DNA from: Rhynchopus sp. YZ270_cl-10
Lineage: Eukaryota; Euglenozoa; Diplonemea; Diplonemida; Diplonemidae
Direction: 5' to 3'
DNA length: 64,000 nt
Assembly (NCBI GenBank): GCA_964035575.1
Contig: OZ037866.1
Span: 1,054,001-1,118,000, forward strand
Part shown: in pieces, positions 23,401-32,300 of the stretch
Layout of the letters: the number at the start of each line of letters is the position of its first letter
Position numbering within the stretch: the stretch's first letter is position 1
The notes under the pieces: generated by a model
What the model saw: the letters and a program-made list of their open reading frames with translations, nothing else
The model's database searches: none
Told to the model about the DNA's origin: nothing
Made by a program: the position numbers and the translations under genes

Positions 23401-24166
23401 GCCCAAAACCGACGCCCCGAAGACCGACGCTCCCAAGACTGCTGTGCCCAAGACCGACGCACCTAAGACAGACGCCCCCAAGACCGATGCCCCTAAGACT
23501 AACCCACCTGAGACAGACGCACCTCCAGGCAAGTCTGCTGCACCCAAGACCGAAGCACCGAAGACCGATGCACCGAAGACCAACCCACCCAAGACGGACG
23601 CACCGAAGACAAGCATCCCCGACACACTGACCCCTGGCCACACCCACCCGCCTGCCACCCCTGCACCACCGACAGCAGAGCCGACAGCAGAGCCGACCGC
23701 TCTCCCTACTGCCCCCACTGCAACCCCCACTGCTGTCCCCACTGCCGTGCCGACCGCTGAGCCGACCGCGCTGCCTGAGGGACACACCTTCGCACCAAAG
23801 ACGATTGCACCGACCGTGGCACCCAAGACGGATGTGCCTAAGACGGACGAACCTGAGACCAGCCTGCCTGAGGGGTCGACCTACGCTCCGAAGGGGTCTG
23901 CACCGGTGACTGATGCCGACTCTGGCTCGGATGAGGGTGGCTCCATGCTTTGGGTGATTGGGCTGGTGATTGGTCTGATTGCGTTGGTGGCAGTGATTGC
24001 GGGTGGCGCCTTCTACATGCTGAAGAAGCCGCCGAGCTTCAACTCCAAACAGAACCTCCCGATGGAGTCTGGCGGCATCGATGAAGCACAGCTCAGCCCT
24101 TACAACGAGATGACAGAGAACCCCGAGCCTGTCTCACCTCTCGCTGGTGAGGAGGCCCTGCTCTAG
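20411..24166 (+). CDS. Membrane-anchored astacin-type metalloprotease
   Basis: The product is 1,251 residues. A signal peptide (1-15) is followed by a short propeptide with LYEGD (27-31), matching the astacin aspartate-switch motif FxGD. The mature M12A domain starts near LWPLGKVPYFI. The zinc site is HEVGHTLGLAHE (H150, E151, H154, H160) and the Met-turn is SIMHY (203-207), so all catalytic elements are present. An Ig-like segment (about 255-360), a Cys-rich EGF-like module (361-398), two LamG/jelly-roll-like segments with an Ig-like GGKELTLTLVGD unit between them, a stalk with 14 PKT units plus PTAxPT repeats, one transmembrane helix (about 1179-1204) and a 47-residue tail follow. It is probably a surface protease facing outwards. 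An in-frame ATG lies upstream at 20297, but the matching ATG in the paralogue is out of frame because of a C-run length change. The start with the signal peptide is therefore preferred. Confidence 0.9.
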   Translation: MRVLAVLSAALLVQGNVPLYEGASFDLYEGDIQMPKAGRAADVQSNTGVNKASLLWPLGKVPYFIASGVTNSKNPHPSFSLSQNEPMVIGAVANWEEKTCIRFSRCVQGSCPANHVFFISDKDACNSPLGMTGANQINLSDQCGLGASIHEVGHTLGLAHEQARNDRDEYVYYDATQVEDGKGPQFDKTGPDARAIGPYNYGSIMHYGANGFTIGIKPTLIAPVPIGQREGLSPGDIEGIHFIYNDCSNDFVKPRCMVSRTTDTTHLVAYNKEWTVEFNGIYTVGTRLTITYDGTTADSTLLTTSVPAGTDLSDIATVLAKFTAPQSEAGKSFKISATFSSGGQEATCSVDVKVADSDAVCFGIPASEPTVCSSRGTCQNNPLAPCKCQTGYGGLQCLGFETCPTNFLNSFDDTIGTWSPIGDESGRETTFTAVGDGALRAKRLPEAGQSSLPMQKAAKPERVSWYMASMDDGTSIGFSMEGGNDGKTKCIAMQVQNKVMFVDGKDAPVVWEHNKYFHIDVHIDWSTSTSDLYVDGHLEMKGTPFSNDCGAGIVYFWFFGNGWIDEFHMWCTGYVKMTGSMLDGLTQDDLRAGGKELTLTLVGDYDEWVDTDENKQAILDSMHSAAPAALGWNARKSEMIPLTRLNINGQKLVIGPLKADATYANSASEMVDFHLTGSMFKSGEAPQWSSHDVEFQIPGTCDGTLYKSFDTDSDKSQIMTIDTVNKKVGAGCGSLTKGYDQVYPAKNVKADSLKFLGFVQDAQQTQFTVKLVSPAGSSIPVFLGAGGYSAYELSGVFTRLEPMNEVQWYQFEVKLDWTAKTYEIFIDDKKVATDSMPADFLNIEKIVLNTFAQASLIDEMTLSCAYRAPSYNALPTCPLVGKDIIKMRIFPGSDAIAVTDEVAIVPETSTDCSTAAGDCADLGACSKSTGSMNTGKEVGDSAPIVWTAGSLSKLKAGSKYKICYKPTSTGSFVLLDDVFTTCEATAAPKTEAPKTAVPKTDAPKTDAPKTAVPKTDAPKTDAPKTDAPKTNPPETDAPPGKSAAPKTEAPKTDAPKTNPPKTDAPKTSIPDTLTPGHTHPPATPAPPTAEPTAEPTALPTAPTATPTAVPTAVPTAEPTALPEGHTFAPKTIAPTVAPKTDVPKTDEPETSLPEGSTYAPKGSAPVTDADSGSDEGGSMLWVIGLVIGLIALVAVIAGGAFYMLKKPPSFNSKQNLPMESGGIDEAQLSPYNEMTENPEPVSPLAGEEALL

Positions 24167-24429
24167 GGGTGTTTTTGTTTTCTTTTTATGGGCCTTTTTG
24201 TTTATTTCAGAGCTTCAAACCAATGCACAAAAAATCGCTTTTCTTCAAAAACGAAGAGCAAGAAAATCCGTTATTTTTGAACGAATAAGGAGAAATACTG
24301 AAGATTTTCTTTTTTCTCTCTTTATTTTCCCCCCTTCTTTTTAACGAAAAGAAAACCGACGTAGGAGCTTTTCTTGGAACTGTTTTATTCTCCGCACCCC
24401 AACAACATCACATTCAGAACAACATCGTT

Positions 24430-24800
24430 TTTTTTTTCGTTTTTTTATTCCCTTTGTTTTCTTCTCCCTCACACCTTTTAGTTGTGAATTAATTTTTTTT
24501 CGTTTGTGCCCAGTCGCATACGCGAGTTTTCCTGGAAGAGCAGGAAAAAGTATGGGGAATGTTGATGGCTCCGTGACACCACAGAGCCGACACACTCGTT
24601 GAATGCCTCACAAAACCTCAATTTATTCTGCTTTGCTTTTATTTACAGTTGGACAAGAAACTTGGCGACCAAATAATATTGGCGGATTTTGGGGGTTTTC
24701 TTGCAATTGGCGACTTTTTTGGTCGCCAATATTACTTGTCCAACTGTATTGTCTTCGCGCTTTATCGTTGTTGTTGTGTTGGGAACTAAATTTTTTTTGA
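24430..24800 (+). repeat. Spacer segment, copy 1
   Basis: It resembles 27517-27778 over its whole length, in the same orientation, with scattered substitutions and small indels. The extra length here is mostly the 101-bp element at 24646-24746. Confidence 0.65.
24646..24746. mobile_element. TA-flanked 101-bp MITE
   Basis: The ends are inverted: CAGTTGGACAAG at the left and CTTGTCCAACTG at the right, followed inside by GGCGACC/GGTCGCC. TA dinucleotides flank it on both sides (24644-24645 and 24747-24748). The related spacer copy near 27725 has a single TA and no insert. This is the expected footprint of a Tc1/mariner-type non-autonomous element. It has no coding capacity. Confidence 0.75.
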
Positions 24801-24924
24801 ATCCTGTGCCAGCTGCCACACTAGTGCTCATTGTGATACATCAGCAGTTAAAAAAAGCGTTTTTTTAAAAGTATAGTGGAGTGCATCCTCGGGTGCGTAC
24901 ACTAATACAACAATTTTTCAAAAA

Positions 24925-24955
<31 letters not shown>

Positions 24956-25290
24956 GGGGAAAACAAGAATGGAACACCCGCAGTCACAGTATTGCAAGGT
25001 GTGTTCTTCAGATATTTTTCCACAACCTTCCTTCAACTCATTTTCAACCCTCAGTGCCTGAGTCCTGCTGAGGGCGAGGTTGCACTGTCCCCCCCTTTTT
25101 TATGTCACCTCATGAAGGAGGAAATAGAAACAAAGCATTTTGAAAACACTTTTGGGGTTCTGGGGACGAACCGCGCTGCAGAGCCACTCCTCACCAAACA
25201 GGTCGAGGTGTGTGCGTTTCACAACCCCTCCCATGGGTTTTATCGTGTGATGAGTGTTAAGTTTCTATTTCTTCCTTCCGCTGCCCTCCA

Positions 25291-25520
25291 CAGTGCTACC
25301 AGCGCTACTGTAGCAATGTTGCTACAAAAACATTGTGCTCGCGACAACTCTAAAATAACTGCAAAACGTAGTTTTTTTTTCTCAAAGCTGCTCGTGCACC
25401 CATCAAAAACGTGTCCTAAAATGGATGTGTTTGATGCTTTTTGCTTCACTAAAACTACTTTTTGGGGGGGGGGTTTTTTTGTCGCTTGTAGTCGCGCTAC
25501 TTGTAGCGCTAGTAGCACTG
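25291..25520. mobile_element. CAGTGCTAC-ended 230-bp element
   Basis: The terminal inverted repeats are CAGTGCTACCAGCGCTAC and, from the right end, CAGTGCTACTAGCGCTAC. The paralogous spacer near 33680-33690 runs straight through the insertion point (CCTCCA then CCCTCGAAAATAAA). I cannot find a target duplication. The CAGTG ends recall hAT-type MITEs, but without an 8-bp duplication that is only a suggestion. Confidence 0.6.
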
Positions 25521-25726
25521 CCCCCCGAAAATAAAAAAGCCCTGCAATGGTTGTGCAAACTCTTTTTTATTCTATGTGTTGTCATCATTTATTTCATTTA
25601 TATGCTTGGTGACAACTACCCAGCTTGTCCACGTCTGCTCCCCTTCCCCTCCCCACACGGCGGGGTCCGCACACCCCGAGGGTCCGTAAAACGGCATGTT
25701 AGGACACTCCCTCTTTACGGAGTATC

Positions 25727-25750
25727 ATTACGTACCCTAGGGTACGTAAT
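25727..25750. repeat. 24-bp perfect palindrome
   Basis: ATTACGTACCCT is followed directly by its reverse complement. Shorter TACGGAG/CCGTAA repeats lie on both sides. It may be the centre of a small inverted-repeat element. Confidence 0.6.
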
Positions 25751-26058
25751 TACGGAGCCTCCCAGGGAAAGGGACTCTCGAAAATTTTTTTTTTGCCCCC
25801 GTTTAGGGCTAATTTCGACGATTTGAGGCCATTAAAAGCAAAATTTGGCACTTTTGAGCATCTGTGGGGGTCTAAAACGCAGTTTAGAGTACCACAATTT
25901 TTAGTGGGTTTTACCGAAAACAAGTCAATTTTTGGGCCGAAAAAAAATTTTTTTGACATCACAAAATTGCCCTTGGTGGGCCTATGTGTCCTCAATGCTG
26001 GGCGAAAAATGCAAATATAGCTATTTTTAACTTTCACACACAATTTTAACGGGTTTTA

Positions 26059-26093
26059 CCTGTGTACCTGTGTATCTGTGTACCTGTGTACAG
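26059..26093 (+). repeat. CCTGTGTA tandem repeat
   Basis: About four tandem copies of an 8-bp unit, CCTGTGTA/TCTGTGTA. Short microsatellite. Confidence 0.7.
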
Positions 26094-26636
26094 GATATTT
26101 GTTGTGAAAGACATCTTCCACCATGCATTGAGGAGGGTAAGACAGTGGTCGCAGTTTGTACTTGATAGCATTACAACATTTAACTTCTCCACGGGGGTCT
26201 TGGGCCGTTCACTCGGTTATACCTTGACCAGCGGAAGAGGCCCTTTTTGGTCTCTAGAATATCCGGTATTCCCGAACGGAGGCACACTTTGTGTGTTACT
26301 ACGACCTGGCAACTTCCAGCAGTAGGTTAAGTAATCTTTCTTGTAAATTGTTGGATCATTATCTCCTCAGTGAATGAATGCCCCACGTGACTGGACACTT
26401 TTGTGTTTGTCATGTGGAGCTGTGGTTGCTTTTTCACGACTTTTTTCCTTGTACACCAGTGTACCGTGTACCGGGGTACCTGGGCCGAAAATACACCAGT
26501 ACCCAGGTGCCTGGGTGCCCAGACACACCACTGTACCCAGAATCCAGTCTCCCACCCAGAAAACCTACTCATACACCAGAAAAGTGAAAATAGCTACTCG
26601 ATCAGAAAAGTGGGCTACTCGACCAGAAAAGTAGCT

Positions 26637-26677
26637 GTTTTGGGGGGGATTATACAGCATACATCTGGGATTTTCTT
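26637..26677 (+). repeat. 41-bp dispersed module, copy 1
   Basis: A segment containing GGGGGATTATACAGCATACA then TCTGGGATTTTCTT is repeated at 34982-35023 in the same orientation. Both copies are followed by pyrimidine-rich DNA. Confidence 0.65.
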
Positions 26678-26799
26678 TTCTTCATTTCAAAAAAAAAAAC
26701 AAGTAATTGCTATCGGAAAAAAAAACGGGGTGTGATGTGGAACTCCATCCTGTAGAAATAATCTACAACACGCCCAGCATTCTGCTCTTCTGCAGGTAT

Positions 26800-27110
26800 G
26801 CTAACGCTCTTCGTACGCTGCCAGACCCACTGGGACGCCTGCATCTGAAACGTTCAAGAAGGGGGGCTGTCCTCTTCGTCCAGCACCATCTGCTCGATAG
26901 TGTTGTTGGACGTCGTCTCGGCAGGCTCGGCGTGTTCCAGCTCGTTTTTGTCCACAGGCTTCCCACATTGTCGTCGTCGTTGGAGCAGTGCGGAAGGAAC
27001 ACAGAATGCACAGACTACAACACATCGATCACACCAGGCGCATCAGCACCACCCAGCAAATCGCCAGGATGCTACGGTGGTTTCGAAAATCGCGCGGAGT
27101 TTTCCACAGC
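26800..27110. pseudogene. GC-richer island, possible decayed coding sequence
   Basis: This stretch is clearly richer in G and C than the surrounding spacer and keeps open frames on both strands without low-complexity composition. One minus-strand frame ends in an acidic tail (LDEEDSPPS then stop, near 26865). I recognise no family. It may be a gene fragment or part of an old element; a functional gene is unlikely because no frame is long. Confidence 0.2.
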
Positions 27111-27257
27111 ACACCCCGCTTTTTTCTTAGCAATTACTTGTCCTTGTTGTTATTGTTGTTTTCAACCACCTTCCTTCAACCCTTGCAGGGATCAGTTGTT
27201 ATTTTTTTCGCGAAAACATGAAATTACACATTTCAAGAGAACAAATTAAAAAGGGTC

Positions 27258-27490
27258 CTTATTTGCATTTTTGGGATTCACCCGTGCAGTGGTGGGGTCA
27301 ATCTCGAAAATTGGACAATTTTTTGACCACTTAAATTTTGAGAAATATGAGCCCGGTTGCTTATACGTGGGGCCCATTTTCGGCTAAAATTTTCCTCAAA
27401 ATCTGGTTTTGTAAAATTGACCCTTTACTCCCCCCCCACATCGATTTCAATACTATACCTTACTTCACCTACGGTTACCCTTACAGGGGG
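27258..27490 (-). mobile_element. Inverted relative of the 46056-46576 element core
   Basis: Read on the minus strand, this stretch matches about 46196-46415. Shared parts include GACCCCACCAC near one end, AAATTTAAGTGGTCAAAAAA in the middle, and GAAGTGAGGTATAGTATTGA near the other. Neither 31-bp terminal repeat of that element is recognisable here, so it appears to be a fragment. Confidence 0.5.
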
Positions 27491-27516
27491 GGGTGAAGGA
27501 AGGTAAGTTGAAAAAT

Positions 27517-27778
27517 TGTTTTTTTCGTTTTTTATTCCCTTTGTTTTCTTCTCCCTCACACCTTGTTGTGAATTCAATTTTTTTCGTTGTGCCTAGTCGC
27601 TCACGCGAGTTTTCCTGGAAGCGCAGGAAAAAAAGACTGGGGAGTGTTGGTGGCTCCGTGACGCCATAGAGCCGGCACACTCGTTGAGTGCCTCACAAAA
27701 CCTCAATTCATTATTTGCTTTTATGTATTGTTTTCACGCTTTATCATTAATGTTGGGTTGGGAAACAAAAAAATTTGA
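27517..27778 (+). repeat. Spacer segment, copy 2
   Basis: This is the counterpart of 24430-24800. It lacks the 101-bp TA-flanked element and so serves as a paralogous empty site around 27725. Confidence 0.65.
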
Positions 27779-28990
27779 ACACTCATCGAAGCCAACATCG
27801 TGAGCAAGCCTCATCCCTTCGGGTCGTCTCTCTATCGCTACTCTTCACCCAAGATTTGCCTCAAACGTTTTAGTTAAAGAGAAATATGCAAATTCATCTT
27901 TCAACTTCTCTGAGGAAATGATCTGTGTGCCTTACAGTGTCCCTGTAAGCAACTCCAAAGGTAACTCTCTCTGGGGGTTTGATAACCTGCGGAGTGCCAA
28001 ATGCCTGCGTCCCAGAGGCGTTATGCACTATCAGCGTCACATTCTGCCCTTAGTTTACAGGATGATGCGAAAAGGATCTAAAAACGGGTTTTGCGACACA
28101 TCCTCGCATTGAAAGATGGTGTAGAAGAGAGACGCTAGTATTCTGTGATCTGTGGTAGACTGAAGAGCATCCCTACGAAGAGCATGCCTTTCGAAGACTT
28201 CACCACAATCAAAAGCTTGCCTTTTTATTTTGTTTTGTTTTTTGTTTTTTTTTTATATGAGTCTGGTGTGGTCGAAGGTCGTTTGCTTACTGGGGGGGGC
28301 CGAATAGTAGACCCCGGGTCCACTATTAGGCGAACCGACGGGTATAAATCGGGGGTCTCAGAAAAAAAAATTTTTTTTTCCAAGTTGAATAGTAGACCCC
28401 CCCTAAATAGTAGACCCCCCAAAAAAAATTTTGCTGTATTTTTACTAAACCCCTCCTGTCGATGAGGCTGATAGGGTGTGTCAAAATATACTGATTTTTG
28501 CTTCTTTGGAAAGATTTGTCACAAAATCTATCCAAAGAAATAAAAATCAATTTGAAATTTGTAGTTGATCCCCTCTAAAATTTTTCCGTGACTTCCGCAA
28601 AAAGCCAAAAAAAAAAACGAAAACCTGGGGGGGGTCCACTATTCAACGGAAAAAAAAATTTTCCCCAGAATTTCTCAGGGGGGGTCCACTATTCAAAGGA
28701 AAAAATTTTTTAAAAAACCCAGAATTCCCAGGGGGGGTCTACTATTCAAGGGGGGTCTACTATTCAGGGGGGGTCCACTATTCGGCCCCCCCCAGTAAAG
28801 ACTTTGCAAAAAATAAAAACTAGGCACGCCCGATCACACCAGTCTGCTGAGTTTTCGCAAAACAATTTTTTTTTAAAGCTAGATGTCTGGCCAGTCAGGT
28901 CAGTTTGTCGTATTTTTCTTTTCTTTTTCAAACCCACAGTTTTTTTTTTTTTTTAATTTAGTTGTGACCACGCTTAGGCTCATCTCACAA
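27777..28990 (+). repeat. Duplicated spacer block, copy 1
   Basis: It is nearly identical to 37203-37900 apart from an 11-bp indel and a roughly 500-bp insertion at 28290-28795. The 64-codon frame inside (27918-28112) is conserved only because the DNA is. The three differences I see between copies in that frame are all amino-acid changing, so I do not call a gene. Confidence 0.75.
28290..28795. mobile_element. 506-bp TIR element with subterminal repeats
   Basis: The inverted ends begin CTGGGGGGGGCCGAATAGT and continue GACCCC, with one A/G mismatch. TA flanks both sides. Inside, the unit GGGGGGTCCACTATTC recurs, inverted on the left half (about 28385-28420) and direct on the right half (about 28626-28790). 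The duplicated block at 37203-37900 lacks it. There is no coding capacity. It is a non-autonomous DNA transposon of a family I cannot name; the TA flank would suit Tc1/mariner-like elements. Confidence 0.7.
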
Positions 28991-29243
28991 CCTTTTTGTT
29001 TCAAAACGTAATGACGAACATCTGATGAAGCGCACTGAAAGTGCTTTTGTCTCTATACAACTCATTGGTAAACCTCGCTCACAGCTATTGTTTACATTCA
29101 ATTCCTATTCACATTCTTTTGCCACCCCATCGTGGCAACTTCGTCTCTCTTCGTCTCTTCATGAACCCCACCCACACCCCTTTCCCTACTGCAAAGACGT
29201 AGATGGCACCCCTCCCACAACCTCATTTTGTTCCTTTGCTATT

Positions 29244-29245
29244 AG
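29244..29245 (+). promoter_or_regulatory. Candidate 3' splice (acceptor) AG
   Basis: A pyrimidine tract ending GCTATTAG, 70 bp before the start at 29316, matches the paralogue's site at 20339-20340. Confidence 0.35.
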
Positions 29246-29315
29246 AACGCACACAACCACCCCACACAAAGGTGATCATATTTACTCACAACACATAGAA
29301 CCTGCAAGGATAAGG

Positions 29316-32300
29316 ATGAGGGTGCTCGCTGTGCTGTCCGCGGCGCTGCTGGTGCAAGGCAACGTTCCCCTCTACGAGGGCGCTTCCTTCGACCTGTATG
29401 AAGGTGACATCCAGATGCCCAAGGCCGGACGTGCTGCAGATGTGCAGTCGAACGCAGGCATCAACAAGGCGTCGCTGCTGTGGCCTCTGGGGAAGGTGCC
29501 GTACTTCATTGCGAGCGGCGTCACAAACTCAAAGAACCCGCACCCGAGCTTCTCGCTGTCGCAGAACGAGCCGATGGTGATCGGTGCGGTTGCGAACTGG
29601 GAGGAGAAGACCTGCATCCGCTTCTCCAGGTGTGTGCAGGGGTCTTGCCCGGCGAACCACGTCTTCTTCATCTCCGACAAGGATGCCTGCAACTCTCCTC
29701 TCGGAATGACCGGTGCAAACCAGATCAACCTTTCTGACCAGTGCGGGCTGGGTGCGTCGATCCACGAGGTAGGACACACACTGGGTCTTGCTCACGAGCA
29801 GGCGCGGAACGACCGTGATGAGTTCATCTACTACGACGCTACGCAGGTGAAGGACGGATACGGCCCGCAGTTTGACAAGAGCGGACCGGATGCTCGTGCC
29901 ATCGGGCCCTACAACTACGGAAGCATCATGCACTACGACGCAACGGGCTTCACCATCGGTCTCAAGCCAACCCTGATCGCGCCCGTCCCCATCGGCCAGC
30001 GCGAAGGTCTCTCGCCGGGCGACATCGAAGGTATCCAATTCATCTACAACGACTGCTCAAACGACTTCGTGAAGCCGCGTTGCATGGTGTCGCGCACGAC
30101 AGACACAACCCACCTTGTGGCATACAACAAGGAGTGGACGGTTGAGTTCAACGGGATCTACACAGTGGGGACGAGGCTGACGATTACGTACGACGGCACC
30201 ACTGCAGACTCGACACTGCTCACCACAAGTGTGCCTGCGGGGACAGATCTGTCCGACACTGCGACTGTGCTGGCAAAGTTCACTGCACCGCAGTCTGAAG
30301 CGGGCAAGTCCTTCAAAATCTCTGCGACCTTCAGCAGCGGCGGGCAGGAGGCCACCTGCTCCGTCGACGTCAAGGTTGCCGACAGCGACGCTGTGTGCTT
30401 CGGTGTTCCCGCCTCTGAACCGACTGTCTGCTCGAGCCGTGGTACGTGCCAGAACAACCCGCTCGAGCCCTGCAAGTGCCAGACTGGGTACGGAGGACTG
30501 CAGTGCCTTGGGTTTGAGACATGCCCGTCAAACTTCCTGAACTCCTTCGACGACACCATCGGCACGTGGTCCCCCGTTGGTGACGAGTCTGGCCGCGAAA
30601 CCACCTTCACCGCAGTGGGCGACGGAGCCCTGCGTGCAAAGAGGCTTCCCGAGGCAGGCCAGGCAGGACTCGGCATGCAGAAGGCTGCGAAGCCGGAGCG
30701 CGTGTCGTGGTACATGGCGAGCATGGATGACGGCACTTCAGTCGGCTTCAGCATGGAAGGTGGGAACGACGGGAAAACGAAGTGCATTGCCATGCAGGTG
30801 CAAAACAAGGTCATGTTCGTCGACAGCAAGGACGCACCTGTTGTCTGGGAGCACAACAAGTACTTCCACATCGACGTTCACATCGACTGGAGCACGTCCA
30901 CCTCCGACCTTTACGTGGACGGACACCTTGAGTTGAAGGGCACCCCATTCTCCAATGACTGTGGACCGGGTTTGGTGCACTTCTGGTTCTTCGGAAACGG
31001 GTGGATCGATGAGTTCCACATGTGGTGCACCGGATACGTGAAGATGACTGGCAGCATGCTTGATGGTCTGACCCAGGACGACCTGCGTGCGGGAGGCAAG
31101 GAACTGACACTGACGCTTGTGGGCGACTATGACGAGTGGGTCGACACCGACGAGAACAAGCAGGCCATCCTCGACTCCATGCATTCGGCAGCCCCTGCGG
31201 CACTTGGGTGGAACGCACGCAAGTCGGAGATGATCCCTCTCACACGCCTGAACATCAACGGACAGAAGCTTGTGATCGGGCCTCTGAAGGCGGACGCAAC
31301 GTACGCGAACAGCGCTTCCGAGATGGTCGACTTCCACCTCACAGGCAGCATGTTCAAGTCAGGTGAGGCCCCACAGTGGTCTTCCCACGACGTTGAGTTC
31401 CAGATCCCCGGGACATGCGATGGAACGCTCTACAAGTCGTTCGACACAGACTCGGACAAGTCCCAAATTATGACTATCGACACTGTGAACAAGAAGGTGG
31501 GCGCTGGGGCCGGGAGTCTGACGAAGGGCTACGACCAGGTGTACCCCGCAAAGAACGTGAAGGCCGATTCTTTGAAATTCTTTGGGTTGGTCCAGGACCC
31601 ACAGCAGACACAGTTTGGTGTGAAGCTTGTGTCGCCTGCGGGTTCTTCCATTCCTGTTTATTTGGGAGCTGGTGGGTACAGTGCGTACGAGCTGTCTGGT
31701 GTCTTCACGAGGCTGGAGCCCATGAACAGTGTTCAGTGGTATCAGTTTGAGGTGAAGCTGGACTGGACTGCCAAGACCTACGAGATATTTATTGACGACA
31801 AGAAAGTGGCCACGGATTCGATGCCGGCGGACTTCTTGAACATCGAGAAGATAGTGCTGAACACCTTTGCACAGGCGTCCCTCATCGACGAGATGACGCT
31901 GTCCTGCGCATACAGAGCGCCAAGCTACAACGCGCTGCCGACGTGCCCGCTGGTGGGCAAGGATATCATCAAGATGCGCATCTTCCCTGGCTCCGATGCG
32001 ATTGCCGTCACAGACGAGATCGCCATTGTGCCAGAGACGTCGACCGACTGTTCCACCGCTGCTGGCGACTGTGCGGACCTGGGCGCATGCTCCAAGTCCA
32101 CTGGCTCCATGAACACCGGAAAGGAAGTCGGCGACTCCGCCCCCATCGTCTGGACTGCGGGATCGCTCTCGAAGCTGAAGGCTGGGTCGAAGTACAAGAT
32201 CTGCTACAAGCCGACCTCCACAGGCTCCTTTGTTCTTCTCGATGACGTCTTCACAACATGCGAGTCTACAGCAGCACCCAAGACAGAGGCACCCAAGACT

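Larger units (their letters stand above)
20286..25650 (+). repeat. Duplicated astacin unit A
   Basis: Similarity to 29194-33815 covers the leader, the whole gene and the 3' spacer. Relative to the other copy, this one has extra DNA at about 24345-24795 and 25100-25520. These correspond to a spacer segment repeated at 27517-27778 and to short mobile elements. Confidence 0.75.
24167..29193. other. Long spacer rich in small elements
   Basis: No confident gene. It holds the TA-flanked element 24646-24746, the element 25291-25520, a palindrome at 25727-25750, CCTGTGTA repeats (26059-26093), a GC-richer island (26800-27110), an inverted relative of the 46056-46576 core (27258-27490), a repeated spacer segment (27517-27778) and a duplicated block carrying the 506-bp element (27777-28990). 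Confidence 0.6.

Noticed and set aside
24341-24595. Minus-strand small gene shared with 27465-27680
   Set aside because: The two frames shift relative to each other by small indels; the similarity is explained by the spacer duplication.
27918-28112. Small 64-codon gene duplicated at 37344-37538
   Set aside because: The three differences seen between the copies all change amino acids, and part of the sequence recurs as a spacer motif near 1330-1400, so there is no sign of coding constraint.
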